A DNA stretch of 34,797 nucleotides from Gammaproteobacteria bacterium (GCA_002746645.1 PDPU01000012.1:1-34797), one strand, 5' to 3'; shown: positions 17,430-26,476, counted from the stretch's first letter. Numbers and translations: made by a program. Notes: generated by a model from the sequence alone, not told the origin.

Positions 17430-19919
17430 TCACCGACCCGAGTCAGGATGTCGACGTTTCTTCGCGCGCGGTGTCTGGCTGTCGTCCACGGAGCCGCCCT
17501 GGCGTACATCGTTCGGGAAGTCATCCACGGCAATGACACGCGCGGTGGCGTCTGCAGCTTCGCGCAGCAACTCCGCTTCATCGCGTTCGAGCACGTCTTC
17601 GGCCACAAGCTGTTGCACCCAGGTGCCGTAGTCGACTCCATACGGTTGCTCACGGCGTGTCGCGCGAAGCTTGCGATGGGCCTCATCGGCCCTGATCACG
17701 GCATTGAAGGCATGTTCGATCGAGCCGGTCACGTCGTGCCGGTCGTTGTTGAGGTAGACACCTGCGGTGAGGCGATCACGCGCCGGTGACGGCGCCAGCA
17801 GCAGTTCGGCACAGGCCTGCGTCATCTCGTCGTTCGGTGTGCGGTAGCGCCGCCCGAGCGGGAAGATGATGCCACGCAGCAGCAGGCCCACCGTGGTGCT
17901 CGGGAAGTTTCGCAGAATCTGGTCGAGGGCGATCTGGGTCTGCCACAGCGCGTGACGTACCGACCATTCCACCAGCGGCCGGTCGGCTGCGGGGCGTCCG
18001 GTGTCCTCGAAGCGTTTCAGTACCGCCGAGGCCATGTACATGTGCATCATGCCGTCGGCGAAGCGGCCCGAGAGCATCTCCTTGCGTTTCAGACCACCGC
18101 CGAGGAACAGCATGGCGAAGTCTGCCAGGAAGGCATAGGCGGCACTCATGCGTGCGAGACGCCGATAGTACTTGCCGGTTTCGTCATCGACCGGACTCGA
18201 GGCGAAGAATGCCTTGGTGATACCGAACATGAAGGAGCGCGCGCCATTGCCGATGGCATAGCCCATGTGTCCGCGGAGTGCTTCGTCGAAGGCCTCCAGC
18301 GCCTCCTGATGACCGGGCAGTGCCGATGCGCGCATTTCCTCGAGCAACCACGGGTGGCAACGCAGCGCCCCCTGACCGAAGACGATCAGGCTGCGCGTGA
18401 GAATGTTCGCGCCTTCCACGGTGATGCCTACCGGCACGGCCTGATAGGCGCGGCCGAGGAAATTGCTCGGACCCATGCAGATGCCCTTGCCGCCGATGAC
18501 ATCCATGCCGTCATTGATGACGGTGCGCATGGCTTCGGTGTTGTAGTACTTGAGAATTGCCGACACCACCGACGGCTTTTCACCCTCGGCAAGCGCGGCA
18601 GCGGTAAGGCGGCGGCCGGCATCCATCGTGTAGGTAAGTGCCGCGACACGACCGAGCACTTCCTGAATGCCCTCGAACTTGCCGATCGGCAGGCCGAACT
18701 GGTGGCGAACACGCGCGTAGGCACCGACGAATCGCGCCGCACTCTTGCCGGAAGCAACACCATTCGCCGGCAGCGAGATGCCACGCCCCACCGACAGCGA
18801 TTCCATGAGCATGCGCCAGCCCTGACCGATCATCTCCTGTCCGCCGATGATCCAGTCCATCGGGATGAACACGTCCTTGCCGCTGTTGGGTCCGTTCATG
18901 AATGCGGAGTTCAGCGGGAAGTGACGGCGGCCGATGTTCACGCCCTCGTGCGAGGTCGGGATCAGTGCGCAGGTGATGCCGATATCCTCGACGTCGCCGA
19001 GAAGCCCGTCGGGGTCATAGGCCTTGAAGGCGAGTCCGAGCACGGTGGCGATCGGGCCGAGCGTGATGTAGCGCTTTTCCCAGGTGACACGGAGCCCGAG
19101 CACTTCCCTGCCTTCGTGCATGCCCCTGCATACGATGCCGAAATCGGTCATGGCGCCGGCGTCCGAACCCGCCTCGGGGCCCGTCAGGGCGAAGCAGGGT
19201 ATGTCGTCACCACGGGCGAGGCGTGGCAGGTAGTGATTCTTCTGCTCGTCGGTGCCGTAGTGCAGGAGCAGTTCCGCCGGGCCGAGCGAATTCGGCACCA
19301 TGACGCTGACGCCGCCCGAAACGCTGCGCGCAGCCAGCTTCATGACCACTTCGGAATGTGCCAGCGGCGAGAAGCCGAGGCCACCGTATTCCTCGGGAAT
19401 GACCATGCCGAGAAAGCGGTTTTCCTTGATGAACTGCCAGACGTCTTCGGGAAGATCGTTCAGTTCGTAGGTGATCTGCCAGTCGTCCATCATCGCGCAC
19501 AGCGCTTCGGCAGGGCCGTCGACGAAAGCCTGTTCGCGCTCGCTCAGGCGCGCTTCGGGGTACTCGAGGAGTCTGTCCCATTCGGGCTTGCCGCGGAAGA
19601 GTTCCGCTTCCCACCAGACGGTGCCCGCCTCGATGGCCGCGCGTTCGGTATCGGACATGGGCGGCAACACCTTGCGAACGTAGTCGAGCAGCGGTGCGCT
19701 GACGAACCGCAGGCGTAGCGCGCGTATGTTGAAGAGCGCGGCCACCGCCATGAACAACAGCACCACGATGCCACCGAAGACGCCACCGAGTGCCCCCTGA
19801 GCCCAGGCAATGACGAGAATGCCAGTGCCGGCGACCGTGGCCATCGGCAGCGAAGGACGCGTGCGCGCCAGAGCCGCGATGACGATTGCCGCCATCACCA
19901 GCCAGAAAACGATTCCCAT
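17430..19919 (-). CDS. fadE: Acyl-CoA dehydrogenase FadE
   Basis: Protein of 829 aa, close to E. coli FadE (about 814 aa) and much longer than ordinary acyl-CoA dehydrogenases. Two N-terminal hydrophobic segments (about residues 4-20 and 28-60) should hold it at the inner membrane. The dehydrogenase core contains [14 protein letters not shown], the conserved flavin/substrate loop, followed by [11 protein letters not shown] and the extended FadE-specific C-terminal domain (DUF1974). It catalyses the first, FAD-dependent oxidation of fatty acyl-CoA in beta-oxidation. The start ATG has an AGAGGGG site about 10 nt upstream. It converges with the porin/lipase pair, which fits a fatty-acid uptake and degradation cluster. 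No obvious FadR site was seen upstream. Confidence 0.96.
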   Translation of the reverse strand: MGIVFWLVMAAIVIAALARTRPSLPMATVAGTGILVIAWAQGALGGVFGGIVVLLFMAVAALFNIRALRLRFVSAPLLDYVRKVLPPMSDTERAAIEAGTVWWEAELFRGKPEWDRLLEYPEARLSEREQAFVDGPAEALCAMMDDWQITYELNDLPEDVWQFIKENRFLGMVIPEEYGGLGFSPLAHSEVVMKLAARSVSGGVSVMVPNSLGPAELLLHYGTDEQKNHYLPRLARGDDIPCFALTGPEAGSDAGAMTDFGIVCRGMHEGREVLGLRVTWEKRYITLGPIATVLGLAFKAYDPDGLLGDVEDIGITCALIPTSHEGVNIGRRHFPLNSAFMNGPNSGKDVFIPMDWIIGGQEMIGQGWRMLMESLSVGRGISLPANGVASGKSAARFVGAYARVRHQFGLPIGKFEGIQEVLGRVAALTYTMDAGRRLTAAALAEGEKPSVVSAILKYYNTEAMRTVINDGMDVIGGKGICMGPSNFLGRAYQAVPVGITVEGANILTRSLIVFGQGALRCHPWLLEEMRASALPGHQEALEAFDEALRGHMGYAIGNGARSFMFGITKAFFASSPVDDETGKYYRRLARMSAAYAFLADFAMLFLGGGLKRKEMLSGRFADGMMHMYMASAVLKRFEDTGRPAADRPLVEWSVRHALWQTQIALDQILRNFPSTTVGLLLRGIIFPLGRRYRTPNDEMTQACAELLLAPSPARDRLTAGVYLNNDRHDVTGSIEHAFNAVIRADEAHRKLRATRREQPYGVDYGTWVQQLVAEDVLERDEAELLREAADATARVIAVDDFPNDVRQGGSVDDSQTPRAKKRRHPDSGR

Positions 19920-19980
19920 TGGTGTCTACCCCTCTTGAATACGCGGATGATCGAGCGTCCTGCGCTGTTGTCGTCTCGCT

Positions 19981-20010
19981 TTGCAAGACCGACGCCACGA
20001 TCAGTATACG
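19981..20010 (+). promoter_or_regulatory. Candidate sigma-70 promoter for folE
   Basis: TTGCAA (19981-19986), 18-bp spacer, TATACG (20005-20010), about 50 bp upstream of the folE start. The same area holds an ATCAGT...ACTGAT inverted repeat (about 6 bp arms), so an overlapping operator is possible. The fadE promoter must lie nearby on the other strand. Confidence 0.45.
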
Positions 20011-20060
20011 TTGGGGTATGCTTCACTGATACCGTTGTATGCGCAGCCATTCGGACGATC

Positions 20061-20615
20061 ATGGACACCATCGAGAAGGCCTATGCCGACATCCTCATCG
20101 ACGTCGGCGAAGACCCCGACCGCGACGGTCTTCGCGACACCCCGGCGCGAGCTGCCCGTGCCATCCGTTTCCTGACCCGCGGCTATCATCAGACCCTCGA
20201 AGAGGTGGTCAATGGCGCCGTGTTCGAATCGGACAGTGACGAAATGGTGATCGTTCGCGACATCGAACTCTATTCGCTCTGCGAACACCACCTCCTGCCC
20301 TTCATCGGCAAGTGCCATGTGGCCTACCTGCCAAGCGACAAGGTGCTGGGCCTGTCCAAGATCGCGCGCATCGTCGACATGTACGCCAGACGCCTGCAGA
20401 TCCAGGAAGCACTGACCAAGCAGATTGCCAATGCGGTGCTGTCGGTGACCGGTGGCAGCGGCGTGGGCGTGATCATCGAGGCGCAGCATCTGTGCATGAT
20501 GATGCGCGGTGTCGAGAAGCAGAACTCCTCGATGACCACCTCCTGCATGCTCGGTCACTTCCGCAGCGACATCAACACGCGCAACGAGTTCCTGTCGCTG
20601 GTACGACGCTCCTGA
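20061..20615 (+). CDS. folE: GTP cyclohydrolase I
   Basis: Protein of 184 aa, the family's usual length once the unconserved N-terminal extension is excluded. The zinc ligands are intact: C74 and H77 in [11 protein letters not shown], and C145 in [21 protein letters not shown] and [15 protein letters not shown] segments are also typical. The enzyme converts GTP to 7,8-dihydroneopterin triphosphate, the first step of tetrahydrofolate (and, in some bacteria, queuosine) synthesis. The start at 20061 begins [12 protein letters not shown], matching family N-termini; its ribosome site (GGACGATC) is weak. No other folate genes are adjacent. Confidence 0.96.
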   Translation: MDTIEKAYADILIDVGEDPDRDGLRDTPARAARAIRFLTRGYHQTLEEVVNGAVFESDSDEMVIVRDIELYSLCEHHLLPFIGKCHVAYLPSDKVLGLSKIARIVDMYARRLQIQEALTKQIANAVLSVTGGSGVGVIIEAQHLCMMMRGVEKQNSSMTTSCMLGHFRSDINTRNEFLSLVRRS

Positions 20616-20631
20616 CTCCCGGCCTCCGGCC

Positions 20632-20646
20632 CGCCGAAAGCCGGCG
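20632..20646. terminator. Weak hairpin between folE and the DUF3461 gene
   Basis: CGCCG-AAAGC-CGGCG between two converging genes. The stem is only 5 bp and no T-run follows, so this is a tentative terminator call. Confidence 0.3.
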
Positions 20647-20657
20647 AGCAGATCACA

Positions 20658-21137
20658 TCACAGCGTTTCGAGTTCCTTGCGGATGGTGGTGAAATGCGCG
20701 GCCAGGTTGGCCGACTGTGCGGGCGAAAGATCGTTGGCGCAGGCGCGTTCGATGTGGTTGAGCTCCCGCAGGATCGTGGCCTTGTGCTCGATGCCATGCA
20801 CATCGTGGTGAAGCTCGCTCTTCTCGAGCTTGTTCTCGGCCACGAGTGTGTCAAGCTCGGTCATGGCGCGCTGCAGGAACGGCGAGATTTCGTAGGTGTC
20901 TTCGAAGCGTGAGGTGCCGCTGTCGGCAACCACGGTCTTGAGCGAACGGCCAAAGACATACTTGCGGCTGAAGGGCAGCAGCGAGCCCTTGGCGCGCTTG
21001 TAGTAGACGCGCAGCACATCGCGGTCGCGACTGTTCTGCTGCACGCTGTAGTGAGAGATCTCGTGAAAGCGCACGATGCCCATCTCGGTCAAGGAGGGGT
21101 ACAGAGTGGCAGTATCGAGGGCAGTGGCAGTGGTCAT
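20658..21137 (-). CDS. DUF3461 family protein
   Basis: Protein of 159 aa. After a short N-terminal stretch the sequence YPSLTEMGIVRFHEISHYSV and the motif YYKRAKGSLLPFSRKYVFGR match the DUF3461 family, small cytoplasmic proteins found mainly in Gammaproteobacteria and without a known function. The second half is helical and charged. The start at 21137 has GGAG eight bases upstream; a longer in-frame opening starts in the promoter region and lacks a site. It converges with folE, and a good promoter lies 55-85 bp upstream. Confidence 0.85.
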   Translation of the reverse strand: MTTATALDTATLYPSLTEMGIVRFHEISHYSVQQNSRDRDVLRVYYKRAKGSLLPFSRKYVFGRSLKTVVADSGTSRFEDTYEISPFLQRAMTELDTLVAENKLEKSELHHDVHGIEHKATILRELNHIERACANDLSPAQSANLAAHFTTIRKELETL

Positions 21138-21192
21138 GCAGGAAACTCCGGGTGTCTGTTTACATTTGTGAATCAGGAAGCCATTATCGGGC

Positions 21193-21221
21193 AAATTACG
21201 GGCCATTGTAGGCATGATCAA
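21193..21221 (-). promoter_or_regulatory. Candidate sigma-70 promoter for the DUF3461 gene
   Basis: On the minus strand TTGATC (21221-21216), an exact 17-bp spacer, then TAATTT (21198-21193). The predicted transcript start lies about 50 bases upstream of the chosen ATG. Confidence 0.5.
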
Positions 21222-21427
21222 CAGGCAATTGATGATTCCACAGACTATTTATTGCGTTCGGTCTTCACGGTCACCCGACTGCATCTGCCACAGTCGTGCA
21301 TGAATCCGTGACGATTTTCGATGTCGCGGCGATTGCCGTGCGGTGCCTCGACGCGGAGATGAATCCTCGCATGAACCGTGGTGCTGCACCTGAGCCGCTT
21401 GCTCTGACGAGGGGTGGAAAGCCGCAC

Positions 21428-21445
21428 AGTGTATTGCGATACACT
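21428..21445. promoter_or_regulatory. 18-bp near-palindrome upstream of helical-repeat gene
   Basis: AGTGTATTGCGATACACT pairs at 16 of 18 positions (7-bp perfect arms plus central GC). It lies 43 bp upstream of the start codon, in promoter position, and no T-run follows, so a dimeric regulator operator is likelier than a terminator. Confidence 0.5.
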
Positions 21446-21487
21446 GACACTCGGCAACATTCATTGACGTTGTGACGGCGCGCCCCC

Positions 21488-23260
21488 ATGACAAGACGGA
21501 CTCATTCGAACTCGATGCCGACACTGCTGGTCGTGCTGTTTGCCGGCGTGGCTTCGGGCGTGCTGGGCACGCTCGGTGTCAAGGCTCTCCAGCAGGCCAA
21601 CGATGGTTACCCGGCTGCATTCGGGACGATAGAAAAGGGTGTTTCCTCCGCTGGTTCGGCCGGTGATCCGGGCGCTACCGCAGAAACAGGCCTGCCGGGA
21701 TCGGCTTCGAACGAAGACCGAACCTCGTCGGGGAGTTCCCGGCAGCAGGCTCTGGAACTGTCCATCAGTACCATCGCAGCACTCGACGAGCAGTCCGGCC
21801 TTGCCGCAACCCGCGCCGCACTCGACACCATTGCCAGGGCAGACCGTGCCACGATCGAGGTTCTTGCCCGCACCCTGCTCGAGCAAAGGAACACACTCTA
21901 CACCGAGGATCGTGTCGTCAATGCATTCCTCTGGCGCTCGACGGTGCAGCGCTGGCTGGCACTGTCACCCGACTCCGCCGTCGATGAACTGCTCGAGCGC
22001 TTTGCCATGACGAACGACAGGGAACTCTGGATGCAACGCGAACGCATCTCCGAGGGACTGCGCCTGGCCGCGCTGCATGACGAGAACCTGCTGACCCGAG
22101 CCCTGGAGTCACCAGCCACCAACAGGCTGTCGGCCGAGGCCGAGGCGTCGCTGGAGTTTGCACTGTTGATCGCCCGGGCCAGTACCGATCCGCGCGGTAC
22201 GCTCGAAGGGCTTCGCGACGGCAGCATCAGTACCGTATCCGCCGACAGGATCGACACGTATGTCTTCGAAGCGGCCAGCCGCTGGCTGGCCCAGTCTCCC
22301 GACGACGCTTTCGACTGGCTCGAAGCCGAGTTGCTTGGCCCGGCCAAACCCGGACCGGCCATGACCATGGTGTTGAGTGCCATGGTCGAAACCGACCCGA
22401 AACGCGCGACGGCCCTGATCCACAATCTTCCGGCCGAAACCGTGGCCCAGATGCCGGATCTTGCCTGGATGCAGGCAGAAGCCATGGCCCGTCAGGATCC
22501 CCTGGAAGCTCTCCAATGGGCCAGAACGCTTCCCGCCGAAACCGAACTGGACACCACCATGGCCATCTACGAGCGCTGGGCCGAAGACGATCCCGAAGCC
22601 GCGCTGGCACACCTTGCTCGTCAGCCCGACAGCGTCGGCAATGAAAGAATGACCAGTCAGCTCGTCTACAGCATCGGCAGTGCTCTCCTCTACTCCGATC
22701 CCGAAGCTGCCATGGCCCTGGCACGCGAGCACAATTCCGGCTATGACGACATACAGAACATGCTGTTCCAGGAGTGGTTGGCGACGGCTCCGAAGGATGC
22801 CATTGCCTGGATACAGTCAGGCGCCAGTGAAGCCGCCGACTTGCTGCCTGCGGCCATCAGTGGCATCGCGTACACGAATGCCGAAGCAGGGATGGCGCTG
22901 TGGCCGCAACTCGACATCGAACAGCAGCAAGCCGTGGCTGAAGAAGTTGCTACCGGTTTCTATCTGCAGTCGCCTTCGACCTACGAGGACTGGTCTGCCA
23001 CGCTCGATCCGGCCATCTCGAAGCAGGCAGACATCGGCCGGCTCCGGGCCATGATCGAGACCGATGTGGAATCCGCCATGAACGAGGTGGCCGAGCTTTC
23101 CGGCCCGGAACGAGCACCGCTGCTCACACAGATCGTCGGAAGCCTCGTCTGGCATTCACCGGACAAGCTCGATGCCTGGCTGCAGACGATCCAACTCACG
23201 AGCGATGAACGTGAAGCGGTTGACGACATGATGAACGGCGACTTCATGCACTACCGTTGA
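21488..23260 (+). CDS. Membrane-anchored helical-repeat protein of unknown function
   Basis: Protein of 590 aa that I do not recognise. One hydrophobic segment (about residues 11-32) should act as a signal anchor, leaving the rest in the periplasm; an acidic, Ser/Gly-rich linker follows. The remainder is nearly all helical and is built from degenerate units of about 30-35 residues. Their common core runs: Trp or aromatic, Ala, two or three residues, Asp/Ser-Pro, then Ala, then Trp/Leu. Examples are WLAQSPDDAFDWLEA, ARQDPLEALQWARTLPAET, WAEDDPEAALAHLARQPD and WLATAPKDAIAWIQSG. This resembles TPR/Sel1-type solenoids and suggests protein binding. No catalytic motif is visible. The start has no strong ribosome site. 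It is a single-gene unit between an intergenic palindrome and dusA (convergent). Confidence 0.75.
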   Translation: MTRRTHSNSMPTLLVVLFAGVASGVLGTLGVKALQQANDGYPAAFGTIEKGVSSAGSAGDPGATAETGLPGSASNEDRTSSGSSRQQALELSISTIAALDEQSGLAATRAALDTIARADRATIEVLARTLLEQRNTLYTEDRVVNAFLWRSTVQRWLALSPDSAVDELLERFAMTNDRELWMQRERISEGLRLAALHDENLLTRALESPATNRLSAEAEASLEFALLIARASTDPRGTLEGLRDGSISTVSADRIDTYVFEAASRWLAQSPDDAFDWLEAELLGPAKPGPAMTMVLSAMVETDPKRATALIHNLPAETVAQMPDLAWMQAEAMARQDPLEALQWARTLPAETELDTTMAIYERWAEDDPEAALAHLARQPDSVGNERMTSQLVYSIGSALLYSDPEAAMALAREHNSGYDDIQNMLFQEWLATAPKDAIAWIQSGASEAADLLPAAISGIAYTNAEAGMALWPQLDIEQQQAVAEEVATGFYLQSPSTYEDWSATLDPAISKQADIGRLRAMIETDVESAMNEVAELSGPERAPLLTQIVGSLVWHSPDKLDAWLQTIQLTSDEREAVDDMMNGDFMHYR

Positions 23261-23262
23261 AG

Positions 23263-23288
23263 GCCCGGGGTCACCGCACGAGCCGGGC
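23263..23288. terminator. Possible hairpin between helical-repeat gene and dusA
   Basis: GCCCGG (23263-23268) pairs with CCGGGC (23283-23288) across a 14-nt loop. It overlaps the dusA stop codon and lies between converging genes. There is no T-run. Confidence 0.3.
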
Positions 23289-24335
23289 ACGACGACTCAG
23301 CCCGCCGCCCCGCTGTGCGCCGTCGAGAATCGGCACAAGCGCATCGTCAACGAGTTTCACGGCATCGTCGGTACTGCTCACGTTCTCGCTGATGTGGCGC
23401 CGCCAGAGTCTCGCGCCCGGCACCTCCTGAAACAGCGCCACGAGGTGCCGCGTCATGATGCTCGGACGCACCCCCTGTTCCATTCTGGCCTGGATATACA
23501 CGGCGTAACGTCTTGCGACATCGGCAAGTGCGGCCGTTGTCGGTGGCTGCGGCGAGGTCACGGAATCATGGCCACGCCGGGCGTCGTCAACGCGAGCGAT
23601 CATGGCATCGGCCGACATCAGAAACGCCGGATGATGGTAGGCCGTGCGCCCGGACATGACACCATCGACCTGCTGCCAGTGTTCGGTCACCGCCTCCCAG
23701 TTCGTGACACCGCCGTTGATGGTGATGAAGAGATCCGGCCGTTCCCGCTTGAGACGGTAAACGTACTCGTAACGCAAGGGTGGCACCGAGCGGTTTTCCT
23801 TCGGACTCAGTCCGTCGAGCCAGGCCTTTCTCGCGTGCACGATGAAGTGCTCGCAACCCGCGTCGGCCACGCGCGCGACGAAATCGGCCACCACCTCGTA
23901 GCTGTCGTCACGATCGACACCGAGCCGGCATTTCACGGTCACCGGAATCGACACCGCCCGCTGCATCGCCTTGACCATGTCCGCCACCAGATCGGGTTCG
24001 GCCATCAGGCAGGCCCCGAAACGTCCGGCCTGCACACGATCGCTCGGGCAGCCGACGTTGACGTTGATTTCACGGTAGCCCCAGGCTTCGCCGATGCGCG
24101 CGGCCTCGGCCATCTCCGAGGGATCCGATCCACCGAGTTGCAGCACCAGCGGTTGCTCCACGGCGTTGTAGTCGAGGAGATGAGGACGATCACCATGAAT
24201 GACTGCACGGCTCGTGAGCATCTCGGTATAGAGGATGCTCTCGCGCGTCATGAGGCGCGCAAGATAACGAAAGTGGCGGTCAGTGAGCTCCATCATCGGC
24301 GCGATGGAGAACCTGGCAGGCTGATTCAATCGCAT
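23271..24335 (-). CDS. dusA: tRNA-dihydrouridine(20/20a) synthase DusA
   Basis: Protein of 354 aa. It starts with FSIAPMMELTDRHFRYLARL, the DusA-specific FMN-binding opening. NVNVGCPSDRVQAGRFGACLM follows, with the catalytic Cys at 109, then KCRLGVD, FIVHARKAWLDGLSPKENR and the INGGV phosphate-binding segment. It reduces uridines 20/20a in the D-loop of tRNA, using FMN and NADPH. The start at 24335 has AAGGGACGG just upstream; an in-frame ATG 18 codons earlier lacks this and adds an unconserved extension. It appears to be a single-gene unit. Confidence 0.95.
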   Translation of the reverse strand: MRLNQPARFSIAPMMELTDRHFRYLARLMTRESILYTEMLTSRAVIHGDRPHLLDYNAVEQPLVLQLGGSDPSEMAEAARIGEAWGYREINVNVGCPSDRVQAGRFGACLMAEPDLVADMVKAMQRAVSIPVTVKCRLGVDRDDSYEVVADFVARVADAGCEHFIVHARKAWLDGLSPKENRSVPPLRYEYVYRLKRERPDLFITINGGVTNWEAVTEHWQQVDGVMSGRTAYHHPAFLMSADAMIARVDDARRGHDSVTSPQPPTTAALADVARRYAVYIQARMEQGVRPSIMTRHLVALFQEVPGARLWRRHISENVSSTDDAVKLVDDALVPILDGAQRGGGLSRRARLVR

Positions 24336-24468
24336 CCGTCCCTTGTTCTCGACATGCTGTCTGACGCCCACCTCGGGCATCCGGTGCAATCAGGCGAGAC
24401 GCCAGGTGCAGCAGGCCGGAAGCAACCAGGCAGCGATACCCCCGTGCGTCGTGCTCACGATGACGGTG

Positions 24469-25116
24469 TCAGCCCTCTTCGCTCCACTGCAGTTCATTCA
24501 GCAACTCGTAGATCACCGGCTCTTCCGCACGATAGCGAATCTCGACCTTCTGCCCCAGCACGGGCGCTCTGGAAACACCGAAAGCGTGTTGCGAGATCGG
24601 CTCTGCTGCCTTGCCGTCCGGACCGGTGGACGGTGTATAGGTGATGGAGTAGGCAAAGGAACCGTCGCCCAGCGGTTGAACATTGGTGATTTCGGCCTGT
24701 GTATTCTGCCACCCGGATGACGCGGCGTTGTCTTCCGACGTGACGCAGGATTCGGGAATCGTGGACGACACCTTCTGCACCTTCGACACCTCCAGAATGG
24801 CATCATAGTCGGCAGCAAACCCGTCCTCGTTGGCGGACGAACTCAACGCGCCGGTCAGTTCCACATAGACGGGTTGATAGGGTTGTCCCACACGCTCTGC
24901 CTTCTCGAGGCTCATGGCGTTCAGACGACTGGCCTCTGCCTCCGGCAGAACGGCCCAGTATCCTGCCGACGAGTTGCAGGGCTGGAAACTGCTCACCTCG
25001 TGGCCGTAGGTATACAGCCCCTTCAGCCGATCGGATCCCTGTTCGTCTTCTGGTTCATGTGCCGCGCAGCTCAGAAGGAGAACTCCTGAACTGACAAGCC
25101 CGACATACCGCCACAT
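24469..25116 (-). CDS. Predicted lipoprotein of unknown function
   Basis: Protein of 215 aa. The start at 25116 gives a lipoprotein signal peptide with LLLSC at the cleavage site (C17) and Ala at +2, compatible with the outer membrane. The mature part is acidic. It opens with GLYTYGHEVSSFQPCNSSAGYWAV, a segment I have seen described in hypothetical envelope lipoproteins, then shows mixed alpha/beta character. Two further Cys residues (FQPC and ESC) could form a disulfide. An upstream in-frame ATG would add a non-signal extension and is less likely. A strong promoter lies 40-75 bp upstream. It is divergent from the secreted MliC-like gene. Confidence 0.7.
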   Translation of the reverse strand: MWRYVGLVSSGVLLLSCAAHEPEDEQGSDRLKGLYTYGHEVSSFQPCNSSAGYWAVLPEAEASRLNAMSLEKAERVGQPYQPVYVELTGALSSSANEDGFAADYDAILEVSKVQKVSSTIPESCVTSEDNAASSGWQNTQAEITNVQPLGDGSFAYSITYTPSTGPDGKAAEPISQHAFGVSRAPVLGQKVEIRYRAEEPVIYELLNELQWSEEG

Positions 25117-25158
25117 GCTGCGCCTCCGCGATCGTGTCCCAAACGGAATAATGGAGAG

Positions 25159-25188
25159 ATCATAAGCCAGTGTGCGGCTGTCGTTCAA
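25159..25188 (-). promoter_or_regulatory. Sigma-70 promoter for the lipoprotein gene
   Basis: On the minus strand TTGAAC (25188-25183), 18-bp spacer, TATGAT (25164-25159). Both hexamers are close to consensus, and the element lies about 43 bp upstream of the lipoprotein start. Confidence 0.6.
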
Positions 25189-25345
25189 TCACGCCGGCAG
25201 ATTGGCCAGTCAGGGCCGATGTGGCGCATTCGGGACAACGGCCGGTCTGCTAGACTTCATCCGTCTTCATACTGTCATGAAAGCACCTCGGCGCCCGACG
25301 GATCGCGTTTCATGGAATCGCAGTAACAAAACCCGGAGCAATCGG

Positions 25346-26029
25346 ATGATCAAGAAGAATCTCGTCATGGCCGCGGCCTTGTTCTTCGCCGGCGCTGCAA
25401 GCGCAGAGGACATCACGTCAACCGAAGACTACATGTGCGATGACGGCTCCGAGCTGTCGGTCGCCTATATCTCGACCAGCGAAGGCAGCGCCTTTGCCGT
25501 GCTGCTCGTCGATGACGGAATGCACATCGCCTCGATCGCGGTCAGCGCGTCCGGCGTGCGCTATGTCGGTACCGAGGATGACCGTTACTCCTGGCACGAA
25601 AAGCGTGGTGAAGGCATCCTGACGGTACCTGACCGGAACGAACGGAAGTGCTCCCTGCAAGAGGCTGCCACTGCCACCGTGAATGTCGATGACGTCCATG
25701 CCGCTGTTGCCGGCAATGCAGAGTGTGATGTCGATACGGCGGTACACGACGACCATGTCGTATTCACCGTCAACGGTGTTACCGAAGGCCAGGAAATGTG
25801 CAACCTGACGGTGGCGGCAGGAAAGGGGCAGGAGCTTTCTCTGGAGTGGCTCTCATCCTCCCCTCATGGTGCCTGGATCGTCGACCCGGAATACACCTCG
25901 TTCACCGATACATCCCCCTATGCCGTGAAACAGGATGGCGACATTGCCGTTGGCATCCGGCTGCCCCGCGCAAAGGCCATCGAATCCACATCGCCCGAAG
26001 CATTTTCAGTGGCGATCACGGTGAAGTAG
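25346..26029 (+). CDS. Secreted protein with MliC-like lysozyme-inhibitor domain
   Basis: Protein of 227 aa with a classical signal peptide (MIKKNLVMAAALFFAGAASA, cleavage at ASA-EDI). The first mature domain shows the MliC/PliC pattern: YMC (C31) and DGSELSVAY, then SASGVRYVG (S67-Y73), then W83 followed by a Lys (K86), and C102 as probable disulfide partner of C31. MliC proteins block c-type lysozyme by inserting the SxSGxxY region into its active site. Unlike standard MliC (about 100 residues, often a lipoprotein) this protein is soluble and has a second domain of about 120 residues with two more Cys that I do not recognise. The start follows a CGGAG site. Lysozyme inhibition is an inference from the motif. 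Confidence 0.65.
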   Translation: MIKKNLVMAAALFFAGAASAEDITSTEDYMCDDGSELSVAYISTSEGSAFAVLLVDDGMHIASIAVSASGVRYVGTEDDRYSWHEKRGEGILTVPDRNERKCSLQEAATATVNVDDVHAAVAGNAECDVDTAVHDDHVVFTVNGVTEGQEMCNLTVAAGKGQELSLEWLSSSPHGAWIVDPEYTSFTDTSPYAVKQDGDIAVGIRLPRAKAIESTSPEAFSVAITVK

Positions 26030-26039
26030 TTCGTTCTCG

Positions 26040-26399
26040 TTACCCTTCCTGCGCACTGTCGAAAAGCGTCTCGAAGAGGCCGAAGATCATGCGTCTGCAA
26101 TCGCAGGGCATTGACATCGTCTTCATGTCGGGATCGTTTTCCATGTTCGCCCAGGCGGCGTCGGCGGTGGCACGGTCAGGCCATTCGATCCAGGCGAAGA
26201 CGACGGCTTCTTCATCCTGCGCCTGCACCGCGCGCTTCATGTCGGTCAATTCACCATCGGGTATCGAGACGCCCCATGTTTCGATCAGGCGCAGCGCGCC
26301 ATGTCTGGACAACACCGGCCACGCCTCACGCACGTGATCCAGATAAGTCTGTTTGTTCGCGGTTGGCACTGCCATCAGGAAGCCGGAATAGTGACTCAT
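26040..26399 (-). CDS. DUF1428 family protein
   Basis: Protein of 119 aa. The pattern of SHYSGFLMAVP at the start, EAWPVL..HGALR..ETWG.., FAWIEWPDRATAD.AW and a C-terminal C.CRRMIFG..E matches DUF1428 (E. coli YbaA-like), small dimeric alpha-beta barrel proteins whose role is not settled. The start ATG at 26399 follows GGAGG at good spacing; an earlier in-frame ATG would overlap the promoter. It is divergent from an HxlR-type regulator, with palindromic DNA between them, which suggests the regulator controls it. Confidence 0.85.
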   Translation of the reverse strand: MSHYSGFLMAVPTANKQTYLDHVREAWPVLSRHGALRLIETWGVSIPDGELTDMKRAVQAQDEEAVVFAWIEWPDRATADAAWANMENDPDMKTMSMPCDCRRMIFGLFETLFDSAQEG

Positions 26400-26436
26400 C
26401 GTATTTTCCTCCGTATGGAATTCGCGGGTAAATGCC

Positions 26437-26476
26437 AGTATACACACGATAGTATGTTATAAATACCATTGGTATT
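26437..26476. promoter_or_regulatory. Divergent promoter/operator region of DUF1428 and HxlR genes
   Basis: AATACC-ATT-GGTATT (26462-26476) is a perfect inverted repeat. Next to it GTAT-N7-ATAC and TAGTAT half-sites are visible. On the minus strand TATACT (26442-26437) is a good -10 for the DUF1428 gene, and the palindrome covers its -35 area. This A+T-rich patch stands out from its surroundings and fits an autoregulated HxlR operator. Confidence 0.6.

Larger units (their letters stand above)
21138..21487. other. 350-bp intergenic region with divergent promoters
   Basis: No convincing gene; the short open frames here lack ribosome sites and family features. It contains the DUF3461 promoter (21193-21221, minus) and an 18-bp palindrome near the downstream gene (21428-21445). 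The middle part (about 21280-21420) has no visible function; a small RNA cannot be excluded by eye. Confidence 0.5.

Noticed and set aside
17952..19718. Open frame of 588 codons on the plus strand opposite fadE
   Set aside because: The minus-strand FadE has conserved motifs along its whole length; the opposite frame is a composition artefact.
21245..21524. Short minus-strand open frames in the 350-bp intergenic region
   Set aside because: Several overlapping frames, none with a ribosome site or plausible protein features; one runs into the start of the plus-strand gene.
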